Assembly (NCBI RefSeq): GCF_046480435.1 | Contig: NZ_PKGC01000001.1 | Direction: 5' to 3' (one strand) | Source: Limnospira platensis | GTDB taxonomy: Bacteria > Cyanobacteriota > Cyanobacteriia > Cyanobacteriales > Microcoleaceae | Length of the DNA: 64,000 nucleotides | Notes under the pieces: model-generated | What the model saw: the letters and a program-made list of their open reading frames with translations, nothing else | What the model was told of the DNA's origin: nothing | The model's database searches: none | Shown: in pieces, positions 17,220 to 25,961 of the stretch | Numbering within the stretch: the stretch's first letter is position 1 | Layout of the letters: each line of letters begins with the position of its first letter | Translations under genes and position numbers: made by a program

Positions 17220-20200
17220 ATGACTAAAATTATTACCCTAAAACTACATTCTGGTTCTCTCAAAATGGGATTTAATGTCAGTTTAGAAATTGCCGAAGAA
17301 GGTAAACCTGTATACCTGCAAAAATCAGGTGATTTACCGGCAAATAATCAATTATATGATGAGATCCGCCTCCTTGAGATGGCTTTAAATTCCGCACCGC
17401 ACCGCACCCGCCTGGAAACCACAAAAAACCAGGTCAAAAATGTTTCCGAACCCGATAATTGCGCTAAAGCCACCCAAAGGGTGATTCAACTTTTCAACCA
17501 ATGGCTAACCTATCCAACCTTTTCTTCTGTGCGCGATGAGCTTTTAACTGCTATTGCTAAAACCAGGAAATCTATTCGCCTTCTCATCGCCACTGATGAT
17601 ATTGTTACCCAACGTTTACCCTGGCATGACTGGAAAATCAGCACAGACAATTCCCACCTGGAAATAGGGTTTTGTGGTCACTCCTATAAGCAAATTCAGC
17701 CCGCAATTAAGTTTAACAAAAAAGTCAAAATCCTGGCAATTATTGGCGATGATAGCGGCATTAACCCCGCCGATGATTTAAAGGTTTTGGCAAAATATGG
17801 GGCGGCAATTACACCTTTAATTAACAGCACCAAGTCAGAAGTAATCGCCCATATTGGCAAACCAGAAGGATGGGATATTTTGTTTTTTGCGGGTCATAGC
17901 CATACTGAGGAAAGCCGGGGAGTTCTCAAGATAAATGATTCGGAATATTTGACCATTGACGATGTAAAAAATTCCTTAAAAACTGCCATATTTAAAGGTT
18001 TACAACTGGCAATTTTTAACTCCTGTGATGGCATCGGACTCGCCCGCGATTTGGCGAATTTAAATATTCCCCAGTCAATTTTTATGCGACAACCGATTCC
18101 CGACCTGGTAGCGACAATATTTTTGGAATACTTTTTAACAGATTATACAGGGGGAAATTCCTTATATTTATCGGTGCGAAATGCCAGGGAAAAATTAGAG
18201 GAATTCCAAGCAGATTTTCCGGGGGTTACTTCCTTCCCCGTCATCTATCAAAACCCGGCTGTTATCCCCCCAACTTGGCAACAACTGCGCTGGGGAAGGG
18301 GGAAACTACATCAGGTGATGCTGGCTATCGGGGTAATATTGGGGATTTTGCTAATGCGTTATTTGGGATTATTCGCAGGTTTGGAATTGCGAGCCTATGA
18401 CCATTTTATGCTGATTAGCCCGCCGGAAAGCCAGGACGATCGCCTATTAATTATCACTGTTGATGAACCGGATATACAGTATCAAAACCAACAGGGAATG
18501 ACCCGAAAAGGCTCCTTATCTGATGCGGCTTTCTCCCAAATTATCGCCAAAATTTTACCCCATCAACCCCGTGTTATTGGCTCTGATATTTATCACGATT
18601 TTCCGGTCGATCGCCATTATCCTGAAGTGGCGAGTTTTTTTAAAAATCACCCCAATTTTTTTGCCATTTGTCAAGATAGCGATCGCGATAATAATCATCT
18701 CGGTATCGCCCCGCCGCCGGAGGTTGCCCACACCCGCCTAGGATTCAGCAATGTCTTAGTAGATACAGATGGGATAATTCGCCGCCATCTTTGGTATATG
18801 AATCCCTCCCATGATACTCCTTGTCCTACTAACAAATCCTTCGCCCTACAAGTGGCTTTATCTTATTTAGAGGCGGAGGGAATCCAGCCGGAAGTGACAC
18901 CCCAAGGGTATTTAAAATTAGGCGGGGTTTATTTAACTGCTTTGGAGCGGAATTTGGGAGGATACCACCAACTAGATACCCGTGGCTATCAAATGCTGTT
19001 AAATTATCGGTCTGGTGCAATTGCTGATACCATCAGTTTGACACAACTTTTAACCGAATCTATTGACCCCAATTTGGTGAGCGATCGCATTATTTTAATT
19101 GGCAATATCGCCCCCAGCTACAAAGACTTTCACCGGACTCCCATCACCCCCAGCTTTCAAATCCATCACCAAACAGCCGGGGTTTTCATTCAAGCCCAAA
19201 TGGTCAGTCAAATTATCAGTGCCGTCCAGGATAACCGTCCCCTCATACAACCTATTCCTCGATCCCTTGAAATTATCTCGATCTTGGCTTGGTCATCCCT
19301 GGGTGGCGTGGTCGGGTGGCGCGTCCCTGGGGGGATGAGATTTTACTTTACAGTTGGAGGAATTATAGTTATTATATATAGTATCTGTTTTGTGAGCTTT
19401 CTGGCAGGGTATTGGATACCTCTGATTCCCTCTGGATTGGGTTTTGCCCTGACGGCAATCATCCTCACCAACCGGGACTCAGCCACCTGGAAGCATAACC
19501 ACCATATTTTAACGGCGAGGGAATGGGCGTTTTTCGCTCTCCCCCCCCCGCCATTGACCGTTTTTATGATTTTTTTAAATAGGATTTTTGTGGGGATTTT
19601 CGCCCTGCCGTTGGCATTAAATACCTCCGACCTCCAGCTTTCCGATAGTCGGGAAACCCAGCCTTATAGAGCATTCCCTGACTCTGAGTATATCAGAGAA
19701 CCTCTCAATTTTCGACTCCCAGATCGCGGTAGACCAGGCGATCGCACCAGTCAAGCTGGAGGTCGGGGAAACTGTACCAAAGACACCCAAATCACCGCTT
19801 TAGTTCCTTCCCAAAATTGGGGCTATACCCTATCCGATCGCCCCTCCTTTTGGTTTTACTTAACCGCGTCTAAAGATTCATCCTGGTCGGCGGAATTTGA
19901 ACTACAAGACCATCAGAAAAACCGGCTGGTTGAATTGAGCTTAACTGTCAACCCCGGACTGATTGAAGTCACTCTCCCGGAAGATATCGCCTTGGAAACA
20001 GCGGAAACTAACTACTCTTGGCGGTTTTCACTTATTTGTGAACCGAGCGATCGCACGGGGGATTTAGTCGTCAGGGGTCAGGTTTTAAAACGGGAACTTG
20101 ACCAGGATTTGCAAGCACAAATCCGAGACAAATTCGGTCGAGATTTGGCTCTAGTTTATGCAGCCAACAGTATCTGGTTCGACCTGTTAACTCTGGTGAT

Positions 20201-20285
20201 GAAGTTCCGAGAAGAACAACCCCAAAATCCCCTATACAAAGAAGATTGGCAAGAATTATTGGAGGCGATCGGTTTGTCCCAATAG
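17220..20285 (+). CDS. CHAT-CHASE2 membrane sensor fused in frame to DUF928
   Basis: The 1021-residue frame has an N-terminal CHAT domain with His226 (FFAGHSHTEE) and Cys269 (AIFNSCDG). One membrane helix follows (about 365-385), then a CHASE2 extracytoplasmic sensor (LELRAYDHFM, LLIITVDEPDIQY, VIGSDIYHDFPV), then three closely spaced C-terminal membrane helices (about 680-760). At residues 774-782 a C9 tract leads straight into residue 783, the Met of a second signal peptide (IFLNRIFVGIFALPLALNT). A complete DUF928 domain comes after it (LPDRGRPGDRTSQAGGRG, ITALVPSQNWGY, PSFWFYL, WRFSLICEPSDRTGDL). CHASE2 and DUF928 are normally separate neighbouring genes, so this fusion is probably a one-base slip in the C tract. 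With ten C the first gene would stop at TAG 19580-19582, overlapping the DUF928 start at 19566. Confidence 0.85.
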   Translation: MTKIITLKLHSGSLKMGFNVSLEIAEEGKPVYLQKSGDLPANNQLYDEIRLLEMALNSAPHRTRLETTKNQVKNVSEPDNCAKATQRVIQLFNQWLTYPTFSSVRDELLTAIAKTRKSIRLLIATDDIVTQRLPWHDWKISTDNSHLEIGFCGHSYKQIQPAIKFNKKVKILAIIGDDSGINPADDLKVLAKYGAAITPLINSTKSEVIAHIGKPEGWDILFFAGHSHTEESRGVLKINDSEYLTIDDVKNSLKTAIFKGLQLAIFNSCDGIGLARDLANLNIPQSIFMRQPIPDLVATIFLEYFLTDYTGGNSLYLSVRNAREKLEEFQADFPGVTSFPVIYQNPAVIPPTWQQLRWGRGKLHQVMLAIGVILGILLMRYLGLFAGLELRAYDHFMLISPPESQDDRLLIITVDEPDIQYQNQQGMTRKGSLSDAAFSQIIAKILPHQPRVIGSDIYHDFPVDRHYPEVASFFKNHPNFFAICQDSDRDNNHLGIAPPPEVAHTRLGFSNVLVDTDGIIRRHLWYMNPSHDTPCPTNKSFALQVALSYLEAEGIQPEVTPQGYLKLGGVYLTALERNLGGYHQLDTRGYQMLLNYRSGAIADTISLTQLLTESIDPNLVSDRIILIGNIAPSYKDFHRTPITPSFQIHHQTAGVFIQAQMVSQIISAVQDNRPLIQPIPRSLEIISILAWSSLGGVVGWRVPGGMRFYFTVGGIIVIIYSICFVSFLAGYWIPLIPSGLGFALTAIILTNRDSATWKHNHHILTAREWAFFALPPPPLTVFMIFLNRIFVGIFALPLALNTSDLQLSDSRETQPYRAFPDSEYIREPLNFRLPDRGRPGDRTSQAGGRGNCTKDTQITALVPSQNWGYTLSDRPSFWFYLTASKDSSWSAEFELQDHQKNRLVELSLTVNPGLIEVTLPEDIALETAETNYSWRFSLICEPSDRTGDLVVRGQVLKRELDQDLQAQIRDKFGRDLALVYAANSIWFDLLTLVMKFREEQPQNPLYKEDWQELLEAIGLSQ
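19541..19549 (+). other. C9 homopolymer at CHASE2/DUF928 junction (putative frame switch)
   Basis: Nine C follow GCTCT. With nine, the CHAT-CHASE2 and DUF928 frames are joined. With ten, the first protein would end PPPAIDRFYDFFK and stop at 19580-19582. With eight, it would stop almost at once (CAT TGA). A switchable tract, a mutation or a sequencing error would all give this picture. Confidence 0.85.
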
Positions 20286-20306
20286 TCCCATGGAAATCTT
20301 GAGCGG

Positions 20307-21632
20307 TTAAATCTTCGTCGCAAATCCACAATAGGAATTGGGGTTATATTCGTGATACTCTTTTAATGCCGCTTCGCAGTCGTCTTGAGTCTCAAACCAC
20401 TTGCTATAGACTTGGTAGGAATTATGGCTAGATAGGTTGCGATAGTTGGCGGACCAGAAAAAATCAGCTTGGTTGTAGCCGTCCTCCACCAGGGACTGAC
20501 GCTTATTTTCCGCGTGGTGGGGAGTATAAAAAGCCGAATCTCCAATAAAATAAAATGATAGGGGGAGTTGATAGGTTTCCGCGATCGCTTCCGAGTTGTT
20601 CGGTTCTGACGGAGAGTGCCAAAATATGGTTAATCCTAAACCTGCCAGAATCCCTAAGATCACACCTACTATAGCCGGGATTTGCCAATCGGGTTGGCGT
20701 TGGGGTGGCCTCGGTGGGGTGGATTTGGGAAAAATTACCGTCGAAGGGGGAACAGAAATTTCCGTCGATGCTATGGGATGGGATAATCCTTCTAAGGCGG
20801 TGAGCATTTCTTGAGCATCAGAAAAGCGATCGCCAGGGTGAAACCGAATGGCGCGATCTAAAATATCCGCAAATTCCGCATTCACCGTTGGGACTAAGTG
20901 CCGCCATTGAATTTGCGCCGTGTTTGAGTCAATCGGTAACTCCTGGGGCGTTTTCCCCGTTAACATATAAATAGCAGTTACTCCCAGACTGAACAAATCA
21001 CTGGCAAAAAATGGGTGTCCCGCCGCCTGCTCAGAAGCCATAAATCCCGGTGTCCCAATGACCAGCGACGGCGTAGGATTACCGCGAGAGTTTAACACAG
21101 TCCCCATAATCTCTTTAACCGCCCCAAAGTCAATCAAAACTGGTTTTTGGTCGGGAGATTGCAGGATGATATTGTCTGGTTTGATGTCTCGGTGAATTAG
21201 ACCATGGCTGTGGATGGTGTGGAGGACTGGTAGCAGGTTTAGCAAAAGATCCCGGACTTCGGTTTCCGACATCGACCCCTGTTGCTGTATGCGACTGGTG
21301 AGAATTTCTCCTTCTATCCACTCCTGGACTAAGTAAAACTGTCCGTCTTCTTCAAAATAAGCATACAGGCTAGGAATGTGATCGCTAATTTCTCCTAATT
21401 TTTCTAAGACTGTCGCTTCCCGCCGAAAACGTTCGGTGATAAAATGATGAACATTGGGGTCATCAGCTTTCGGTTTTAAGCGTTTGATGGCACAACGGCG
21501 GCGAGAGGGCATTTGGTTGTCCTCCGCCAAAAACGTTTCCCCAAAGCCACCGCTGGCGATCGCCACTAGGATCTGGTAACGATTATTCAGGATCACAGTC
21601 GAGTTAGGTGGGGAGTCTGATGGATTTAGCAT
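20307..21632 (-). CDS. Serine/threonine protein kinase, membrane-anchored
   Basis: I chose the ATG at 21630-21632 over a GTG 36 bases upstream. The 441-residue product has a Hanks-type kinase domain at about 15-275: Gly-rich loop SGGFGETFLAED, VAIK-type Lys in CAIKRLKP, catalytic HRDIKPDNIIL, DFGAVKE, and GTPGFMASEQ in place of the usual APE. A membrane helix follows (about 315-335, IPAIVGVILGILAGLGLTIF), then a short outer domain of about 100 residues with two Cys (DDCEAAL, YCGFATK). It converges with the CHASE2-DUF928 gene, 21 bases apart. The target is unknown; the two kinases and the PP2C phosphatase next door suggest a local phosphorylation circuit. Confidence 0.88.
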   Translation of the reverse strand: MLNPSDSPPNSTVILNNRYQILVAIASGGFGETFLAEDNQMPSRRRCAIKRLKPKADDPNVHHFITERFRREATVLEKLGEISDHIPSLYAYFEEDGQFYLVQEWIEGEILTSRIQQQGSMSETEVRDLLLNLLPVLHTIHSHGLIHRDIKPDNIILQSPDQKPVLIDFGAVKEIMGTVLNSRGNPTPSLVIGTPGFMASEQAAGHPFFASDLFSLGVTAIYMLTGKTPQELPIDSNTAQIQWRHLVPTVNAEFADILDRAIRFHPGDRFSDAQEMLTALEGLSHPIASTEISVPPSTVIFPKSTPPRPPQRQPDWQIPAIVGVILGILAGLGLTIFWHSPSEPNNSEAIAETYQLPLSFYFIGDSAFYTPHHAENKRQSLVEDGYNQADFFWSANYRNLSSHNSYQVYSKWFETQDDCEAALKEYHEYNPNSYCGFATKI

Positions 21633-22128
21633 AGTCAAGACCAGGTAAAGTTGAATCACGCAACGCACCTATTGCATTAAATTCACTTTATGGGTATAAT
21701 GGCTTTAGCACAGATGCCAAGGTGCAACTTTACTCAGCATCACAGGGTTTTTCCTCAAACCAACTGGCTGGCTGCGATCGTGCTGATTCTCTCAACGTGA
21801 CGGCTTGTAATTCGTCATATTCCCGGGTCTGCTGATCATATCTTGTCTTAACCAAGACATTCTGCTACTATAGGTAGCTAAATTAGGTTTTTCTCCTTCA
21901 ACCCACTATTTTGGGTGGGTGATGTCCTCCGACTTGCTTGTTAGAATCTTCGAGTAGCTCTCAACCACTGTGGAAAAAAAAGTTAGACATTTTTTGGAAA
22001 GTATGCTATCGTATAAAATCAGGAGGTGTCTTCCCCGAAAAAATGCAGCTCAATTAGGCATCGGTGCGACATAGCGTTAGGGGAAAACCCAAAAAGTTCT
22101 TTAAGATTTCAAAAATTGAAGAGGTATT
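21633..22128 (+). promoter_or_regulatory. Intergenic region upstream of DUF4327 gene
   Basis: This stretch of about 500 bases between divergent genes has no open frame I trust. It holds a hairpin ACCCAC-TATTTT-GGGTGGGT around 21902-21921. It also has an AT-rich promoter-like stretch around 21985-22018 (ttagac ... tatcgtataaaat), and GAGG at -10 before the ATG at 22129. Promoter assignment is tentative. Confidence 0.35.
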
Positions 22129-22347
22129 ATGAGCCAAAAGGTTATACACCCGATGGATAAGTTTCAGCGTCAGGTGCATTCCCTAGTGAAGTCTGACATT
22201 GTTAAACCTGAAGATAGCCTATGGAAAATAGCACTGCTATTTGGCGATAAATGGAAGTATTGGAAAGCGGAACTGATTGAATTCGGTTTTTCCATGCAAG
22301 ATCCAATTAGTGAACTGTTGGCTGTTGATGTTTGGGATGAAGAATAA
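22129..22347 (+). CDS. DUF4327 family protein
   Basis: The 72-residue product (KVIHPMDKFQRQVHSLVKSD, then LWKIALLFGDKWKYWKAEL and FSMQDPISELL) matches the small cyanobacterial DUF4327 family as I remember it, including usual length. It has a good ribosome site (GAGG, 7 bases before ATG). The function is unknown. The protein is soluble, rich in Trp and Lys, with no membrane segment. It sits alone on the plus strand between two minus-strand kinase genes. Confidence 0.75.
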   Translation: MSQKVIHPMDKFQRQVHSLVKSDIVKPEDSLWKIALLFGDKWKYWKAELIEFGFSMQDPISELLAVDVWDEE

Positions 22348-22361
22348 AACCCTGTGAAGCG

Positions 22362-23615
22362 TTAACATTTTGGTAAGCATTCTGCTAGTGCTGTAGCTAA
22401 GGCTGTAGCAGTCTGATAGCGATCGCGAGGGGTAAATCTAGTTACCCGTTTAATTACCTCGCGTAAGTCCGGGGTAATAGTAGGAATGCGATCGAGATCA
22501 AATCCGTATTCTTGGTCTTGTTTTCCGATATAATTTAGGGGACTCTCACCAGTCAATAAAAATATCAAAGTCGCACCGATCGCATATAAATCCGACTGAG
22601 TGAGTGGCTGTCCCCTATCTTGTTCTGGTGCGCTATAACCTTCCGCACCAATACGGGTTCCTGGGGGAGTACCAATTTCCTTAACCGCGCCAAAATCGAG
22701 AACAATAATCCGGCGATCGCGATGGCGCACCATCAGGTTAGCCGGTTTAATATCCCGGTGGATAATCGGGGGTTCTTGGTTATGGAGATAATCCAAAACT
22801 TCACAGGCTTGGATCATGTATTTAATGGCTATTTCCGGCCTGAGGGGTCCGCTTTGATAAACTTGTTTTTCCAGATCCTGACCGTGAATCATCTCCATAA
22901 CTAAATACTTTTTACCCCCATGCACAAAAAAGTCATAAAACTTAGGGACTCCCTGATGATTAAGGGATTTAAGAGTTTTAGCCTCCCGCTCAAACAATTC
23001 TTGCGCCTTAGCGATCTTAGCCATATCTGCATTCATCTCCTTGACCACCACCAAAATTGGCATCGGCTTTCCGCCAAGAGTCTGAGGCGCATTAGCCTTG
23101 CTATTATTGCTATCCCAGGCTAAAGACGTGGTTCCCATACCTCCCTGACCAAGGGTTCGCAAAATCTGATAAGTTCGGATAGTCCGTTCTATCTTAATTG
23201 GCCAGCCGCAGTGAATACAGAATAGACTACCAGGGAGATTACCCTCATGATTACAATTAGGAGTATTAATAACCGGAGGGGGAGGCGGTGGCGGTTGTTC
23301 AATGGCGACCCGGAGTAAAGGTCCTCCCTTAGCCAATTCTAATAAAGCGCCATCAGCCAAGGGTCCCTGGCTGGCTAAAACACCATTAACAAAAGTCCCA
23401 TTAGTTCCCCGGCTATTGAATATCCATCGAGAATTATGGGTAGTAGCAGACCTTTGTAAATCGAGATGGTATCGAGAAACCAGGGGATCGATAACCACAA
23501 CGTGATTATCAGGGGCGCGACCAATTTTAACTAAAGACTCCGTTTCAAACCGCCATTTTTGAATGGGGTTGGTTCGAGTGCCATCAAGTAGGGTCAATGT
23601 CAAGATATCGGACAT
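22362..23615 (-). CDS. FHA - zinc-ribbon - serine/threonine kinase
   Basis: The 417-residue product has an FHA phosphothreonine-binding domain at about 20-105 (KIGRAPDNHVVV, SRYHLDLQ, GTNGTFVNG). A Pro-rich linker follows, then a one-knuckle zinc ribbon (CNHEGNLPGSLFCIHCGWP, about 120-140), and a Hanks kinase at about 145-415 (LGQGGMGTTSLAWD, VVVKEMN, HRDIKPANLMV, DFGAVKEIG, APEQ). No membrane helix is visible, so it should be cytoplasmic. It lies 9 bases downstream of the PP2C phosphatase gene on the same strand; together they form a kinase/phosphatase pair, and the FHA domain may read the phosphorylated product. Confidence 0.9.
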   Translation of the reverse strand: MSDILTLTLLDGTRTNPIQKWRFETESLVKIGRAPDNHVVVIDPLVSRYHLDLQRSATTHNSRWIFNSRGTNGTFVNGVLASQGPLADGALLELAKGGPLLRVAIEQPPPPPPPVINTPNCNHEGNLPGSLFCIHCGWPIKIERTIRTYQILRTLGQGGMGTTSLAWDSNNSKANAPQTLGGKPMPILVVVKEMNADMAKIAKAQELFEREAKTLKSLNHQGVPKFYDFFVHGGKKYLVMEMIHGQDLEKQVYQSGPLRPEIAIKYMIQACEVLDYLHNQEPPIIHRDIKPANLMVRHRDRRIIVLDFGAVKEIGTPPGTRIGAEGYSAPEQDRGQPLTQSDLYAIGATLIFLLTGESPLNYIGKQDQEYGFDLDRIPTITPDLREVIKRVTRFTPRDRYQTATALATALAECLPKC

Positions 23616-23624
23616 AATTAGAGT

Positions 23625-25844
23625 TTAGTCTCTGTGATGCACTAGGGCTCGCAGTGCGATCGCCGTAATATTGTCATGGCCGTTGTATTGGTTAGCTAAA
23701 TCAATCAAGTCATCAACTCCCCGATCCAAATTAGTCTGGGAATCAATCAAAGGCTTCAGATGAGTTTGACAATAGGTTTCCACCAAATCATTATCTGTCA
23801 ACCCATCAGAAGCCAGCAGTAGCAAAGTATCCTCAGTGATATCAAAAAATTCGATATCTGGTTTTAAATACTTGCCATCCCTAGGCCCCAAGGCTTGGGT
23901 AAGTTGATAAGCATCAGGACGGTTATAGGCAGTTTCCGGGTCTACACCTCTAGCAATTTCCCGCTGTCCGACTTCGTGATCAACAGTGATTTGTTCCAAA
24001 CCTTGACTGCAGGTAAAACGGTAAAGGCGACTATCTCCCACATGAGCGATCGCCACCTGAGTATTAGCTACAATCACTAATACCAAAGTAGTACCCATGC
24101 GACCACTACCAGAACGAGTCCCCTGCATATTAACCCTATAGATAGCCTCATTAGCCTCAGCGATCGCATGGTAGATTAATTGTTCTGAGGGTAAACTATC
24201 ACTATCAGCCCAGTGAGTCTGAAAATATTCTTTCAGGCTCTGTACAGCCATACGACTAGCCACCTCTCCCCCCGCGTGTCCACCCATACCATCACATAGG
24301 ATATATAAACCACGAGCATAGAGAGTCTGACTACCCGGCATTTCCTGACGATCTAACAAAGTTTGCAGACCAAAGGAGTCCTGATTTTGCGATCGCTCTT
24401 TTCCCACATCTGTACGACCAGAAGCCTGTAAATCCAACAACTGAGGCAACCTAGGAACCGTTGGTGCATCTCCAATTTGTCCCGAAGAAGATCCCGTAGT
24501 CGGAACATCTGTCTGTAGACGAGTTACAGACGAGCGCTGAGGTGCTGTTGTCGGTTGCTGTGGTGGTGTCAGTTCTGCTATAATTTCATCTAACTTTAAG
24601 CGTAATTCTTCAACCCGCTGAAATTTGTCCTCCCGTAGATCCCGCAACATTTGCGTAATCGAACCCATCAAAGTGCGTCCAGATAATTTAAATAGACTTT
24701 GCCAAAGTTGTCCTAAATCCGCCACAGTCGGCATCTTTTCCGGGTCATCAGCGTACAACTGTTTAATAAATAAACTGCCAGGAGCAGTGCCAGAAATTGC
24801 CAAATTATCCAACCGCAATAAACTTTGGCGATAGTCAACAGGTTCCAGAACGTACCAGAGTTGCGTCATCTGTTGTAACCAAGCCACAATTTGTTGAAGT
24901 GGAGTCTGGATATCGTGCCACTTTTGTTCAAAATCCGGCAAATCCGAACAATCTTCCAACAACACGATCGCCTGATACTCGTCTTCCCAGGCATCATGTA
25001 CCTTGGGAAAATGTTGTGGGTAGCTATAGTATAAATCCCAATACACTTGCGCCGCCGCCATTACCAAAGCCGACCTATTTTGGCGATCATCCCCAGTCAA
25101 CTGCAAAGCCGCCAGCGGAGACATCTGCAAAGGTTGACAATCCAAAACCGGGACCCTTGCCATTTCCCCCACCGGCAAAGGTGGCAGGGGTTCTAGCAGT
25201 TTATATCGCCCTTGGGAATCCAAATAAACAGGTTTATCCACCACAGTAGCTTCTTCAGACGTATCAACTTCAGCTATATCAGCCAGAGAAGTCGAGGGGG
25301 GAAATAATTCCGTATCCGTCGAGAGCAAATCCCGATCGCCCACCTGTTCAACATTAGACATCTGGAATAATCCCACATCCTCCTCCTCCTCCTCCTCCTC
25401 CTCATCCTCATCAGAGAGTGACACAGCCAGAGAATCATCCCCTAGGGTCTCTAAAAGGGAATGGGTATCATAGTCATCAGCTAACATCAGATTAGAGTCT
25501 GTTGCTGTCACCTCAGCACCCGGTAAAGTAGTGATCACATCCCAATTCGAGGAAATCTGATCCTCAACCCCATCAACTCCACCCATGAGGTGATCAAAGT
25601 TATCTGTTGCCGCCAAGTTTGGGGGTATCTGTTGGGGGGCAGATTCCTGATATGGCTTATGGCACCATATAACCGCCTGCCACACCTTTCCAGTTTTAGC
25701 CCCACAGTTCCAACAATCGAGCTGATCAAGCGAAACTTGGCAGCTACACTGAGGACAAGACCTATAGGTTAAAGATGTGCCACAGCTTTGGCAAAATTTA
25801 TGATGGTCTGGGTTTTCAAACTGACATTGGGGACAAACAAGCAT
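23625..25844 (-). CDS. Zinc-ribbon PP2C-family protein phosphatase
   Basis: I chose the ATG at 25842-25844 because the protein then begins MLVCPQCQFENPDHHKFCQS, a double zinc ribbon common in this cyanobacterial family; the frame is open to 25961 without a better start. The 739-residue product has zinc ribbons (1-60), an acidic low-complexity stretch (nine or more Glu in a row near residue 155), and a middle region resembling a degenerate kinase-like or adaptor fold. A PP2C domain occupies the last 250 residues, with metal ligands in ERSQNQDSFGL and LCDGMGGHAGGE, plus GTTLV, VGDSRLY and ASDGLTDND. Mn/Mg-dependent dephosphorylation of Ser/Thr is expected. It pairs with the FHA kinase downstream. 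Confidence 0.88.
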   Translation of the reverse strand: MLVCPQCQFENPDHHKFCQSCGTSLTYRSCPQCSCQVSLDQLDCWNCGAKTGKVWQAVIWCHKPYQESAPQQIPPNLAATDNFDHLMGGVDGVEDQISSNWDVITTLPGAEVTATDSNLMLADDYDTHSLLETLGDDSLAVSLSDEDEEEEEEEEDVGLFQMSNVEQVGDRDLLSTDTELFPPSTSLADIAEVDTSEEATVVDKPVYLDSQGRYKLLEPLPPLPVGEMARVPVLDCQPLQMSPLAALQLTGDDRQNRSALVMAAAQVYWDLYYSYPQHFPKVHDAWEDEYQAIVLLEDCSDLPDFEQKWHDIQTPLQQIVAWLQQMTQLWYVLEPVDYRQSLLRLDNLAISGTAPGSLFIKQLYADDPEKMPTVADLGQLWQSLFKLSGRTLMGSITQMLRDLREDKFQRVEELRLKLDEIIAELTPPQQPTTAPQRSSVTRLQTDVPTTGSSSGQIGDAPTVPRLPQLLDLQASGRTDVGKERSQNQDSFGLQTLLDRQEMPGSQTLYARGLYILCDGMGGHAGGEVASRMAVQSLKEYFQTHWADSDSLPSEQLIYHAIAEANEAIYRVNMQGTRSGSGRMGTTLVLVIVANTQVAIAHVGDSRLYRFTCSQGLEQITVDHEVGQREIARGVDPETAYNRPDAYQLTQALGPRDGKYLKPDIEFFDITEDTLLLLASDGLTDNDLVETYCQTHLKPLIDSQTNLDRGVDDLIDLANQYNGHDNITAIALRALVHHRD

Positions 25845-25961
25845 TTTTGGGGTTCCCCGTAGCGATTGTTTCCATTTTGACATATTCCCGACCCTAACCA
25901 GAAAGTTAGCGCCGGATTTTTGATACCCGCCGCCTGATAGTTGGCAAGCAGCAACAGGCAA

